Positions 12,201 through 24,200 of a stretch of DNA of 64,000 nucleotides are shown here, piece by piece. Made by a program: the position numbers and the translations under genes. Location: positions 133,486,198 to 133,550,197 of the forward strand of contig NC_060246.1 of assembly GCF_921293095.1 (NCBI RefSeq), written 5' to 3'. This DNA comes from Ischnura elegans. Taxonomy: Eukaryota > Arthropoda > Insecta > Odonata > Coenagrionidae. Each line of letters opens with the position of its first letter. The stretch's first letter is position 1. A model generated the notes under the pieces. That model saw nothing but the letters and a program-made list of their open reading frames with translations. It ran no database searches and had not been told where the DNA came from.

Positions 12201-15200
12201 AAAATACTTATTTTAATAGAAGTTCTAAGCGTAAAGTAGAAAATCTAGCGCATTATGTATTTAATCATCAGTTTAATTGATATTAAATGTCTAGAATAAG
12301 GTGTACAGGTAAATGAATATACCACGAGACAAGCATATTGCCGTTGGGTACCGACTATGTAGTACAGTAAAACCTCTATGTAGTGAACCTCTCTACATCG
12401 AAAACCTCTATACATCATACCAACCCTCTGGTCCCGTCAGTTTTACATGTAAATTTATAGGCAAACCTCTCTATAGTGAACCTCTTTATATCGTAAAACC
12501 TCTATATATCATAGCAACGAGACACCCCGAGACGGCCGAACTACCTCCGCATTTCGTACCGAGACAACTAGAGACCATCAATGCAGCTGCGATAACGAAC
12601 ATGGAATGACATTATCAGCGATAAATGTTTCACGCTTATTTTTTTCTTATACACCTTTAATAATTTTCACGTTAACCATTATTTTGGGCCATTTTGTTCC
12701 GTATGAGAGCATACCTAACAGTAAATAAGAAAAAGGCATCCAACTCTCCTAATCATATTAAGTGGCAGTTAATGATGATGATGACAGAAGACATTGTTTT
12801 CTCTCAAATCATGGTCAAAATCTTGCGATAGCAATCGCTTTCATTTACTTATGGCTTTATTTTCTTGTAAGTGCCTACATACAATGTTCAGTTAATAAAA
12901 GAGGCGACCAGCGCAGCTTATAATCACTTGCTGGCGGAAATATTTCAACCAACTTCACTCTCATCCATGGAGACAGAATTACTCGACCGCATTGCTACTT
13001 CTGCTTCTAAAATGAAAATATTTCATGAATATACTGCGACTTGAAATAAATCAAATACAATTTTGCAATTATTTCATTCCCACATTTCCCGGTGTAGCAC
13101 TTTCTTACTACCGCCTTGGTAATTTTTTTGATGCTTTCGTGAACGATCGTAGTTTATAATTTATTGCGCTTAGCGACATATGTCTTGCCTGCGTATTTAT
13201 GCCGCAAAATCTGTCTCTCCAATCGGGAGTCCGGGATGTCAATTTCTACCAATACTGACGAACATCAATCCATGCGCGACAATGCTAGGTGAAGGAGACA
13301 GCTAATTAGCTGATATGCGGTAGGGCAAGGAAATTTCTTACAGTCGCGGCCGCATTCTAAAGTAGTTCGCCCAGCATTCTCGCCGGGAAATCACGTCCTT
13401 TCGCAGACCTAGCATTTTTGTGTGCCCCTGACAGATTTTTTCTTCGGAACACTACTTGCATTATATTTTGGAGAGAGAGAATTCAATGAAATTTTCAAAA
13501 TTGTGCTCAATTTCTTGTCTATTTTTTGCAGTAGTGACATGTTTATTTATATTTTTATAATTTTTAACAAGTCACATGTTATAAGAATGATAAATCAGTT
13601 CTCTAAAAGATATTATCAGGAGTATTTTCAATTATTGCCCATAAAATATAAAAATTACTTAATTAATCATAGGCTGATGATGGATTCGAGAAATAAAAGA
13701 AGGCGACTACTTGACATTACCACATAATTAGCTATTTCTCTAGCCATCAACGAGGGCTGGCAGAAGGATGATGTAGCAGTGACCTTTGGAAAGCCATCAT
13801 TCACCCTGACATCTATTTTAAACAACCAAGGAAAAACATAAGAAACTGTCTATCTAGGCTGCACAATTAAAACACTCAGGCAGTGAAATAAAAGGGATGA
13901 AGAAATTATGTTGAGAAATATAAAACTATTGTACTTTCCTCCGAACACTATTAGTAAATTGAATAATTTCTTTGGTCAAAAGGCATTAACGAAAACAGCT
14001 AGTGATTTATTTATAGTGAAAATGACATTAAAAAGTGCTCATGTAATTGAAAACATTATTTCAAAAGAGTTTGAAAAAAATTTTAAGCAAAACCAATAAC
14101 TAATTTATTTTCTAAAAAGGCCTCTTTAACTAGTTACTTTACCTTTGTGTAATCCTTTTCCTAATGTATAACTGTAAATATATGTTCACTTATGCATGCA
14201 TATATGTTTAAATATAGTTATTTAATGATTAAAAAGACAGTAGCACCTTTCATTTCCCAAGGATATGAAAAAATGGTGCCTTCCACTAAAACCTCTCTAT
14301 AGTGAACCTCCATACATCAAATTGCCCAAATTTTGGTCCCCTCCATTACGATGTAAAGAGGTTTTACTGTATTTGGAAATACAACTTCGCGAACGTACTA
14401 ATTAATCAAATACTCACCCATGTAATTCTTCGAAAGTATAAAATAAAATAGACAAGAGTACTTCCTTTTTCACTGACCAAACAATTTACTTTGATACGTT
14501 TTCCAAAGGTCCAATTAGCATAATTTGAAAAAACAACAGTAAATACATTTACCTATTCATGAAGTCATTGCAGGAGGATAAAAATTAGGATGCATTCCTG
14601 AACAATCGATGGCAGCTGACATAAGTGAGTCCGTAGAAGTTGCAATGCCAGCCTTCCAAATTTACTGAAACTTCGGCACTAGGAACAAGTATTATTTAAT
14701 TATCCTGATACTAATGATTCGAATTACATTTGGGTTATAACTGACACATTAGTTTCTAATTTTCACTAATCAACTCCTTATTAATAGTATGGATGAGGCT
14801 ATTGAATGGAAAATCTACAAAGAAATAAACATTAAAGAACTTTGTGTCAGTCATTCGACAAGGACTTTAATCTTCATAAATCAAGACATAAACATTGATT
14901 ATTTAAACAATGATGGACACTTTATGTTGGGAAATATTGCAAAAATTTCTTAAGAAATTGAAAATGCACGTAAACGATTCGGTATCCTTCAACAGATGCA
15001 CTCGTTGAAATCGCTTCGATGGAATTGATGGATTCACTTTCGGCCACATTTCGTTTCCTCAAATAATCCAAGCTCTTACCTTTACCTTCAGACACAAATT
15101 TGCCTTTAAATCGGCATAAAGACGCCATCACTTCAGCCCAAAGGTATATTTAATAACTTAAGGCTAAGTAAAAGGGATAATAAAACGAGTAATATTGTCA

Positions 15201-18200
15201 CAATGCAACGTAACTCTACGAGGTAACGTAAACAAACAAAGGGGCTCAACCGCTGTGAAACTACGATATGTTGGCAGCGTTGTCAAGTAGGTGGTCAGCA
15301 ATTATAAATAAACCATTTTTCCAAATTAGGTTGAAATTAACAGAGCAAAAGGTCTCATTAGTTAAGTTCATTTTATTCATCACAAATGATGTAGTTATAA
15401 AGCTTTACTGTATTTCCAGAGAAAGTATTTAAATTCTTCCGATACCTAAGAGTCAATATAACAGCCATTCTTCATATCACTAGATTATTCCATTTTAAGT
15501 AAAATTCATGCATTGTACAGCTATTTTGATTGATTTAGCATTACTTTTAATTTTTATGAATGACTAATTTAGCGATTTTAACTCGTTGTTATCGAGTTTA
15601 TCTAACTAATGAAAGCAGTATTTCGAAGTGCAGGTTCCTCCTTAATTATCCATTTAAGGACCTAATTCCATCGTCCTGAAGCTCATTCAGCTATCAATTG
15701 AAATCTTCAAGGCAACATTCAGAAAAATTAGGAGAAAGCTTCGGTTGATTTCATATGGAGCTCAGATAAATTTGCATCACATAAGAATTTTAAACTTATT
15801 CATGTAATCACAGATAGAAATAACCAATTAAGATGATAGTGTTAAAATGAAATTGAAAGCCTGTTAGAAGAACTACATTTTAGGTACACTAGACTGAAAG
15901 AAATGTTTACCTTTTGTGGAAGGTAAAAACTAAATTTAATTATACTACAAGACTAAAATGACTTTCCTTACAAGTGAGTATGCATGATTCAAACCATTTT
16001 AAAGCAATGAAAGAGCAACAATAAAAGTAACACTAATAGTTATTTATCAACATAAGGGCTCAATCAAATTAAAGAAATATTAGCCTATTTTCCCCAGTAA
16101 AAAAGAAATGTAACTTTATCTAAAAGACTTCAACTCTATTATTATGCTATTACCTTTCCAGGAGCCAATTGAGCCAGTCCAAGCAAAGAAATTTTGTCGG
16201 TGGGCTGAATTTTATCATAGTCAGCAGGATTATCAAAGGTCAAAGGCAAAAGTCCTTGCTTCTTCAGGTTGGTCTCATGGATACGGGCAAATGACTTCAC
16301 AATAATGGCACGACCTCCAAGGTGGCGGGGTTCCAAAGCAGCATGCTCCCTACTGCTTCCTTCACCTGTTTCAACAATTATAGATTAAATAAATAAAAAG
16401 ACTTCAGCATAGCTCCTGAACACAGAACTTATGAATAATGAGAACCTTTTTTTACCCATTAATCATAGCTTGAATTGAGGGTGCACCTCTTACTTAAAAT
16501 CACAACATAACTGAGATAAGATTTGATGCTTTCCTAGCGAATTATCCAACATCAGCAGAAATAAAGTTTTAGCCTCGTGCAATTCCTGTGAAAAGTTTAC
16601 CCACAGAACATACCTGCTCTACTTTCCATATTGCAAATATTTAAAACCACTAACAGTTTATTTAACAGGTTTTAGAAAGAATCAATCACAGAAAATACTG
16701 CAGTAAAAAAATTGCCATAGTCCAAGATAAATGAATGGCTTCCACAAAGGATTGGCCAAGGAACTCCTTGACCCAACTCCAAGGAAAGCCATGCTCTTGT
16801 AAATATTAACCTTTGAGGTGTGTGCTTAATATAATTGCATCCTAAAGTTACATGATTCAGGTGGAGGGCTTGGAGAATGACCAGAAATACACACTACAAT
16901 CCCCAAGAAATTATGATAAAATAAAAAATAAAGCCCAAAATTGTTTTTCTCAAACTTCAACGCTAAAAACAAGTAGGCATTTTTAAGACAAGTAAATTCG
17001 GCATAAATGGAAAAAGCTTCATTTCAACATTAAATACAAATGATAAACAACACAATTCTCCATACAGTTATTTATGGTGAAAGCCAAGTTTAGGGCATGT
17101 AAAAACATTTAGAATGAGTCTTCTACAGTGGAACCTCGTTAAAGCGAGTACGGGCTATAGCGACACCCCCGCTATTACGAGAGATAGCCGATGCACCGTC
17201 AATTGACCCTATAATAAGCGTGTTAAAAAATTCGTTTTTACGAGACCCTTTCGGCGTTGGCTCTCGCCATAGCGAGGGTTTCACCGCCGGAAGACTTTCA
17301 TCAAGACTCCTTAACCTCTGTAATTGCGAGCGATCTGTTAGAAATGAAGTTAATGGAGTGCTCAGTCTCAAATTTATGTGGTAAACTGTAGTTCGATAAA
17401 TACAATGATTGACGAAACAATGCTTTGCATGATTTTTATTCAGTGCGGCGCTTATAAATTGTTTGAATAGTTACTCGTTATTTGAGTAAGGAAATTTAGT
17501 GATGCAAAAAAACATCGCCTTTCGTCTGGATTTATGCTTACGTTTATCGGATAGATGTTTATCTGTCGCCGCACCACTCCTGTTCCTGTATATCTGTTCG
17601 CAACAGGTATATTGGCTATTATTTGCTCCACCTCCGGTAAAGCGACAATTCGCTATAGCGAGTGTTTATTAGTGCACCGTGGGGTGTCGTTATATCGAGG
17701 TTGCACTGTATATATTTATTTCATCCATATTTTAAACTATGGGAGAAATAGAATCTCCTCTAAATTATATTAGTCTTTATCCTACACATTTACAAAAATG
17801 TCAATGAGATTTAGTTATTTGTTGAAAGTCATTCTGCCGAACATTTCATTTTACAGGAGCTGGGCATGTTGCTAAACAAGAACCCACAGTAATGGCTTAT
17901 TGTGTGAGGGCGATCTTAGCTCAAATTGTGATTGACAAGGTAAGTTTTAATGAACAATTTAATCACACTGCAGGGTTCTGAGTCATACAATGGAATCAAG
18001 TCTAATTTTCAAATTATCCTTTTGGAATGAGTATAAACTTGAACTTTATATCATTGGCAAAGTCACTTTGAGAGGGAATAATTGAGCACATACCGTAGTT
18101 TTCATCTCCCACAGCACACCATCTGATTCCTTTCGCCTTGTAGGCACGAGCCACATCAGGTACACCACCCCATTCTCCAGTCAACTGATTCTTGACTTTG

Positions 18201-21200
18201 TTCATTTCATTGTTATCAGCATTCACAGCACTATAAAAAAAGGATCACTTCATTCAAAGAAAGTCTAAAAAGACTACAGTATCAGACACCAAGCAGGTGA
18301 TACCAAAACAGAAGGAACAAACTAAACAGAGTTATAAGACGTCTACTTAATGGGAAATTAAGAGTTTTGGGAAATTTTGAAAAAATGTCAATGGCTGCTA
18401 TTATGGATAAGCGTTGCAAAAAATAGCATACGCTATTCTGCGGGTCATTATAGCAACGACCCCGTATTATGAATGAAGCGTAGTAATAATTTTGTTCGGA
18501 ATAGCAGCATGCTATTCCTTGCGCGAGCTATTTGGAAGCTCCGCCTCTTCCCGTATGAAAAACTTTCTGAACAGTTTGCGTAACCAATGAGGGAGAAGAT
18601 ATTTTATATATTTTTCTGTATTTTACGGAATATTGACTTGAAATTATAAATAATTGCTTTATTTACATTTAAAAATTATATTAAACCTTGGAAATATATA
18701 ATACGCTTTGAAAATCTCATTTAAGAAATCAGCTGTTTGTTGTGTTTGTGATAATTTCCCAATGGCTTCAGACAGGTGGGTTAGGTCATAATTTCGTTGT
18801 TATAATGATGATTTATCGGACATAAATATTCAATGATTTACCTATATCCGATCGGTCCTTTACCGTGAGATATATGCTATGCGAAATAATCATTGAAAGC
18901 TAAATATGTTTGATTTTCTTCGTAAATGTGTTAGGCTTCGAAGTCTGTTTGTTGCATATCAGAATTAATATGTATCAACTTTTATTGTATTGCTCGTGAC
19001 GATATCGTTTTACTGTATGAACTAGAAGCTTTCGTTTCTAATGTTATCTATATATTATATGACTCCCTAATTTCAGTGTTCATTCTCTGTTTAGGAAATG
19101 AAGTAGGTGGCAACGTCACAGCTGTGCTTTCATGTATTATGATGGAATAGTATCGATATTTCAGCTGCATATTTGGAAAAAGCAGAGGGAGGTGATGGTG
19201 AATTTGAGGATGGATGGAACAGCTGTGAAAAAGTGAATCTAGCAATAGTGAATCGTGTGGAAAGTGCTGTTGTGTCAGTTATCATTGTTTTCGTATCAGC
19301 TGATTTTATTATGTGCTCACTGAAATTTTTGATAGACCCTGAACTGTGCCGATAAACTGAAACTTAATTGTGTGATAAACTTACTTGTCTATAGAGGAAA
19401 CAATTTGTATTCAATTCCACATGATATATATTGCATTAATGATGTAGTGCATGGATATTCCATTAAACGTTTGTGGTGAATCATATTTGTTCGGAAACTT
19501 TATTGGTGTTCGGAGAAATCCTTTGTTTTCAAGCAAGTAATTCAAGTCGACTGCCCGTGTTTATAATTTAGTAAATTTTTAGTTTTAATTGTAGAAGGCA
19601 GCGAATAGTGGGGAAAACAATTTCGACTCGTTGCATGTATTTGTATATACTGTCCAATTGAGGAAATGAACGGCTGATCAAAGTATATGGTATTATTATG
19701 GTAATATATGGTTTTCATTGAAAGCTATAACTATTAATATATTTGGCGAGTTAGTGTGTTAACACAAGCTTGAAATTTTTCAAAAATCGACCTGATAGCC
19801 TACATTGAGGATATTTTTAGTAGCAAGTCAAGTGATGAAATAAAATTATGAATTGTAAATATGAATAAAACACGTAAAATTTGGGCTAATGGTAGTAATT
19901 CTTTGCATTAATTGTTATTGTTTTCGTACTGTCGATGAAGCAAGCTTGTGCTTCATATATTAAGCTCGAATGTTAATTCCTAACCAAATCACTTAACTAG
20001 TTAAATATTCATCACTTGTGCTACTATTATTTAATTAAAATAAAGCTGATATCATTTTATTTTTGGCTATTATTCCATTTTTCAATGCTTGATTAGGTTA
20101 CTTTAACCTCAGAAAAACAATTCGACATCGCAATGCGCACGTTTTCTGGTTGCAATACCGAATTGCTCGGCATCGAAGACCGCGTAATATTATAGCAAGC
20201 CTACCGGTTGCAATTCGCCGTTCATAATAGTAAATAGCAACGGGCCTATGCTATTCTGAGAATTACGTCTTCCGGTGTAGTAAAAACACGAATTGCAACC
20301 GTTCGTAATACCAAATAGCATAGGCGTTGCAATACGCTATATTATAGCAACATCGGTTGCAATAATGAAGAATAGCATAATGCTATTCCATCCATAATAG
20401 CAGCCAATGAGTAACAAGTTCTTAAGTATTTTTTTCTGAATTACAGCTTGAAAAATAAATACCAGGCAATGCAATGTGTAATTAAAACTACATGGGCAGC
20501 TTACATTTTTTTATTCTCCTTATAAATTATGCTACTAATGTGGCTTTATTTTTCCTATACATATACAGTAAAACCTCCATACAATGACTTTGCTAGGACC
20601 AGAAAAATATTACTGAAGTGAATATAGGGCTGTCTTCTCAGTCGACCCTGTAAGGCCAACTTACCCTAGATACGTCATCAGCGCCTATATAAACCAATCT
20701 TGCCATACATGCACCACAACAAGCCCTAAATATGGCCATTTTAGGAACTAAACTTGATGGAGGATACCCGAAACAGCCCTACACCCTACAAAAACATGGT
20801 GGCCTAATTTTGTCAGCTGATCAACTCAATAAAAGAATCTACATAATAATGGATTTTAAGTGAGATTAGCTTACACAAACCAGTTTAAAATGTACAGAAA
20901 CACTGCAGAAAGGTAATAATATGTACAACAGCATTATGCACATGAAGTTAAATAATAAAATTGGCTGAAGTCAATATAGTGGTATACATACACCTTGTTT
21001 CTGTGAATATATATTAATATTTTTCACCTTTGGCACTTAGTATGATTTTGAAAAACCAATACCTCACTTATGTATAACCATACAAAACATCTTTTCATGT
21101 CGCTATTTGCCAAATAATCAACTCATTTACAGAAAGTAAAAGCTAATGACGAACCTTGATGGAGCAACTTAAGTTCCCATGTCAACGATTATATTTGCCC

Positions 21201-24200
21201 ATACTTATCACTATCTTGTACAGACAGCTTATGAAGTAATTAAAAAACTATAGAATATAATGCGGTTCCAATTCTGGCTTGATATGAGAGTATTTGTAGC
21301 AATAATTAACCTTTTCCCTATGAATGACTAAAATACACCCATGTCTCGTATAGCGCAATTTCGATTAGCGCAATTTCGATATAGCGCAAATTCGTTCCTC
21401 GGGGAAACATAGCAACGCAGTGTAGCCTAATCAAAAATTTTAAACGCTCTTGTGATAAAACGTGAACTTGCGCTAAGTACACACGTAATTTCTATCAATT
21501 TACGCATATTAATATTATTTCTTGCCTCAAATCTTCTTTTTTGTTTATATATTAATCGAAATTCATTGCTGTGCAATTGCCAAAAGTATTACTCGTCATT
21601 GGGTCCAGATAGCTGGCCTACCGAAGATTTATCTCGTCTCCTTAACAGAATGATAAAAAATAATTTAGATCGTTAATTAAGCGTGGGGCTAGTGGAAATG
21701 AGTTTTTTTTCAGCAATACGGTTTGAGACGTATTTTTGCCGTCGTAGGTTACCGGGCGATTGACTTCCAGGTAGAGGGTCTACGCTAAAGCCTTCAAGGT
21801 CATCGGTATTCACGGGGGAGAAATGGAGCGGTGGCCGAGTTGCGCATGAATAGCATCAACACATAAAAGGGTCCGCTATAGAGTCTCAAACACAATGGCT
21901 TCGTTCCCTCCCCGCAGTCATAGGCCTTCTGCGTCTCAGGAATACAGTTCAGCAGAAGAAGGTGATTTAGATAGAGCCATACAGAGTAAAAACCAAGAGA
22001 ATATGGCAAAAAATAGGAATGCGTGTAGAAAAATCAAGAATTTATCAAGAAAAACCATAAACCTAGAAGAGGACTTGAGAGAGGTCAATTGCTTTGAAAA
22101 TGGAGAGCGTCAAAGTGATATTGCGCGGAAGTTTAAACTCACGATGCCTTATTAGACGAAGCTAAAATATCAGTGGCCTCAGCCGCACCAACTTCAACCA
22201 AGCGGTCTACACATACGGAAAATTCATGGTGAATCAGTACAAAAAGACGAGAGTGGTAATCGCTCCGAGACATTTAGTGAAAGCGGTTGGTTCCAGAATT
22301 TAAACGGCAAGCAGGTATTTTCAGTGCGGCGATATCAGGTGAATCTGCAAGTGTTGATAGCGCAGCCACCACAACATTTTCTGATGAACTCCAAGCTGTT
22401 ATTGAAAGTGGCTCCTTTCCCCCTCAACTAGATCTAGTGTTGACGAGACGATATTCTTTTGGAAAAGAATGCATTCTCGTTCATTCATTTTCAGGGAAGG
22501 AAAACCTGGGTCAGGTTTCAAGGCATTTAAAGACTGTTTCACGTTGCTGCTAATGACTCGGAGGACTTCAAATTAAAATGATTTATCATTCATAAACTCC
22601 GCTAGCTATGAAATGACATTTAAAGTAGCATTTTCCTGTCATTTCGATGAGCTACAAAAGGGCCTGGGTGACACAACAGTTGTTTTTAGACTAGTTTTAA
22701 AAATCGTCAACTGCCGGCAACGCATTACGATCCCCTGAGATAGCAGATGTTAGCCCACCCGCACGACAGGATGGAATTTCGAAAGCACGTAAGAATTTTT
22801 TTTAACGTGAATAAAAGTCTTTGAATGCGTGAATACTATCTTTAAAAATGTTTTAAACTATAAATATTTATATAAATAATGTTTTCTAAGGCTTTTTATG
22901 GGAATATAGATGTTTTAGAGGAAATTCAATACCAAAGACCTATGCTACCAGGAACGCATCCCTATCTTCCCTATGTTAAAACGCTCTCGTATAACGCAAA
23001 TTCGTATAGCGCAAAGACCCCAAGGAACGCATCCCTTGCGCTATACGAGACATGGGTGTATGCGGCAGGACATTTCTTGACCCAGCAGACGAAAGCTGCA
23101 AATTTTCATCAGAGATTTTTCTATGCAGGCGAACGAATGCCAAAAATATGCATTTCCTTGCTCTCCCCCTTTCATGACATTCGCGGTTCGCAGTCTTAGT
23201 TTCGGGACCCAAAAAAGTGGGACTTGGGCCGTACCCTCGAAATCTGGGAGCACGTACCTGGACCCTTCATCTTATATTACCCCTCTTTATGGTATGGGAC
23301 CATGATCATTCAATTGTTCATTCAGTCAGTTTTCGAAACAAAAATGTATTTCTTTTCTCAAGAAATATTAACTAATAATTGAATTCTTTGTCTTTTGAGC
23401 AGCGTTTACAATTTTTAAACGAAATTCTACAATAAATATTAACTTATATCTTGATTTCAGTAAAAACATCAACATGGAAATTGTTGTTCATTAAATGTGT
23501 TAATATTGACGATATAGCTACGTTCAAAATTTGACATTCTCAGAATAAAATGAGGAATTCAATTCAAAGTTTGCAATTTACGTTCAAGCAACAATTATCC
23601 ATATAGCTAATTTATACAAACAAAGCATGATTGACCACGGACCAACGCCACTGGTTGGTTTATAAACACCGAAAGGAGAAAGCCTAACTACCCTCGGAGT
23701 CTGATTAAATTCGGGGTCCCCACTAGGTAGGGTTGAAAAAGGTTGTGCTGAGAGTGTGAGATTATCTGCAAGACCCTTCTTAACGAATGTCCTGAAAAAA
23801 TGCTCCTTACAGAGGGGATAGAGAGTCTCTTGGGGCTCAGTACAGCAGTCATGCTAAGGAGAAAACTCCACCGTCTCAAAAGGGTTAACGTACCAACACG
23901 ACCTGGCCGACAAAACCGATTTTTATTCCTTAATTTACCTTGAGCCATTGTCCCAACAATCTGCTAAAAAATTATCGGACATTTATCAGTTTTGTGCTTA
24001 GGTCCCACTACACACCCAGAGAGAAGAATTGGAGCCATACTATCATCGATGTCTTCTCAGAGAACTTGACCCACCACCACTAGGGTCCACTTAGAAACGC
24101 ATGCAGGGGCCTCTTGTTAAGAAGGCACGGATGAGTAGGGTCAACTCTTATTGCCGGCCATAGAATATCGAATTAGAATTTATAATACAGGGAACCTCGA

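Larger units (their letters stand above)
11418..15641. mobile_element. TTAA-flanked element (Kolobok-like?), copy A, interrupted
   Basis: Flanked by TTAA (11414-11417 and 15642-15645), with ends GGAGGAACC and, at the right, GGTTCCTCC. Removing the inserted element at 12365-14369 and one TA leaves 2217 bp, almost exactly the length of copy B at 53740-55955. The two copies are very similar by eye: about six differences in 350 bases around 11650-12000. TTAA targets occur for both piggyBac and Kolobok. The purine-rich GG terminus rather than CCC suggests Kolobok, which is inference. It lies in aconitase intron 14. Confidence 0.8.
21310..23884. mobile_element. piggyBac-like non-autonomous element, copy 2, interrupted by Tigger
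   Basis: Flanked by TTAA (21306-21309 and 23885-23888), with the same CCTTTTCCCTA left end and AAGGG right end as 6078-6915. The bodies align from about 23060 to 23884 with 6104-6915. Its left 26 bp are separated from the rest by a TA-flanked Tigger-like element (21336-23058). Copy 1 reads across the join as GACGAAAATATGCG, matching GACTAAAATA plus TGCGG here. Confidence 0.8.
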
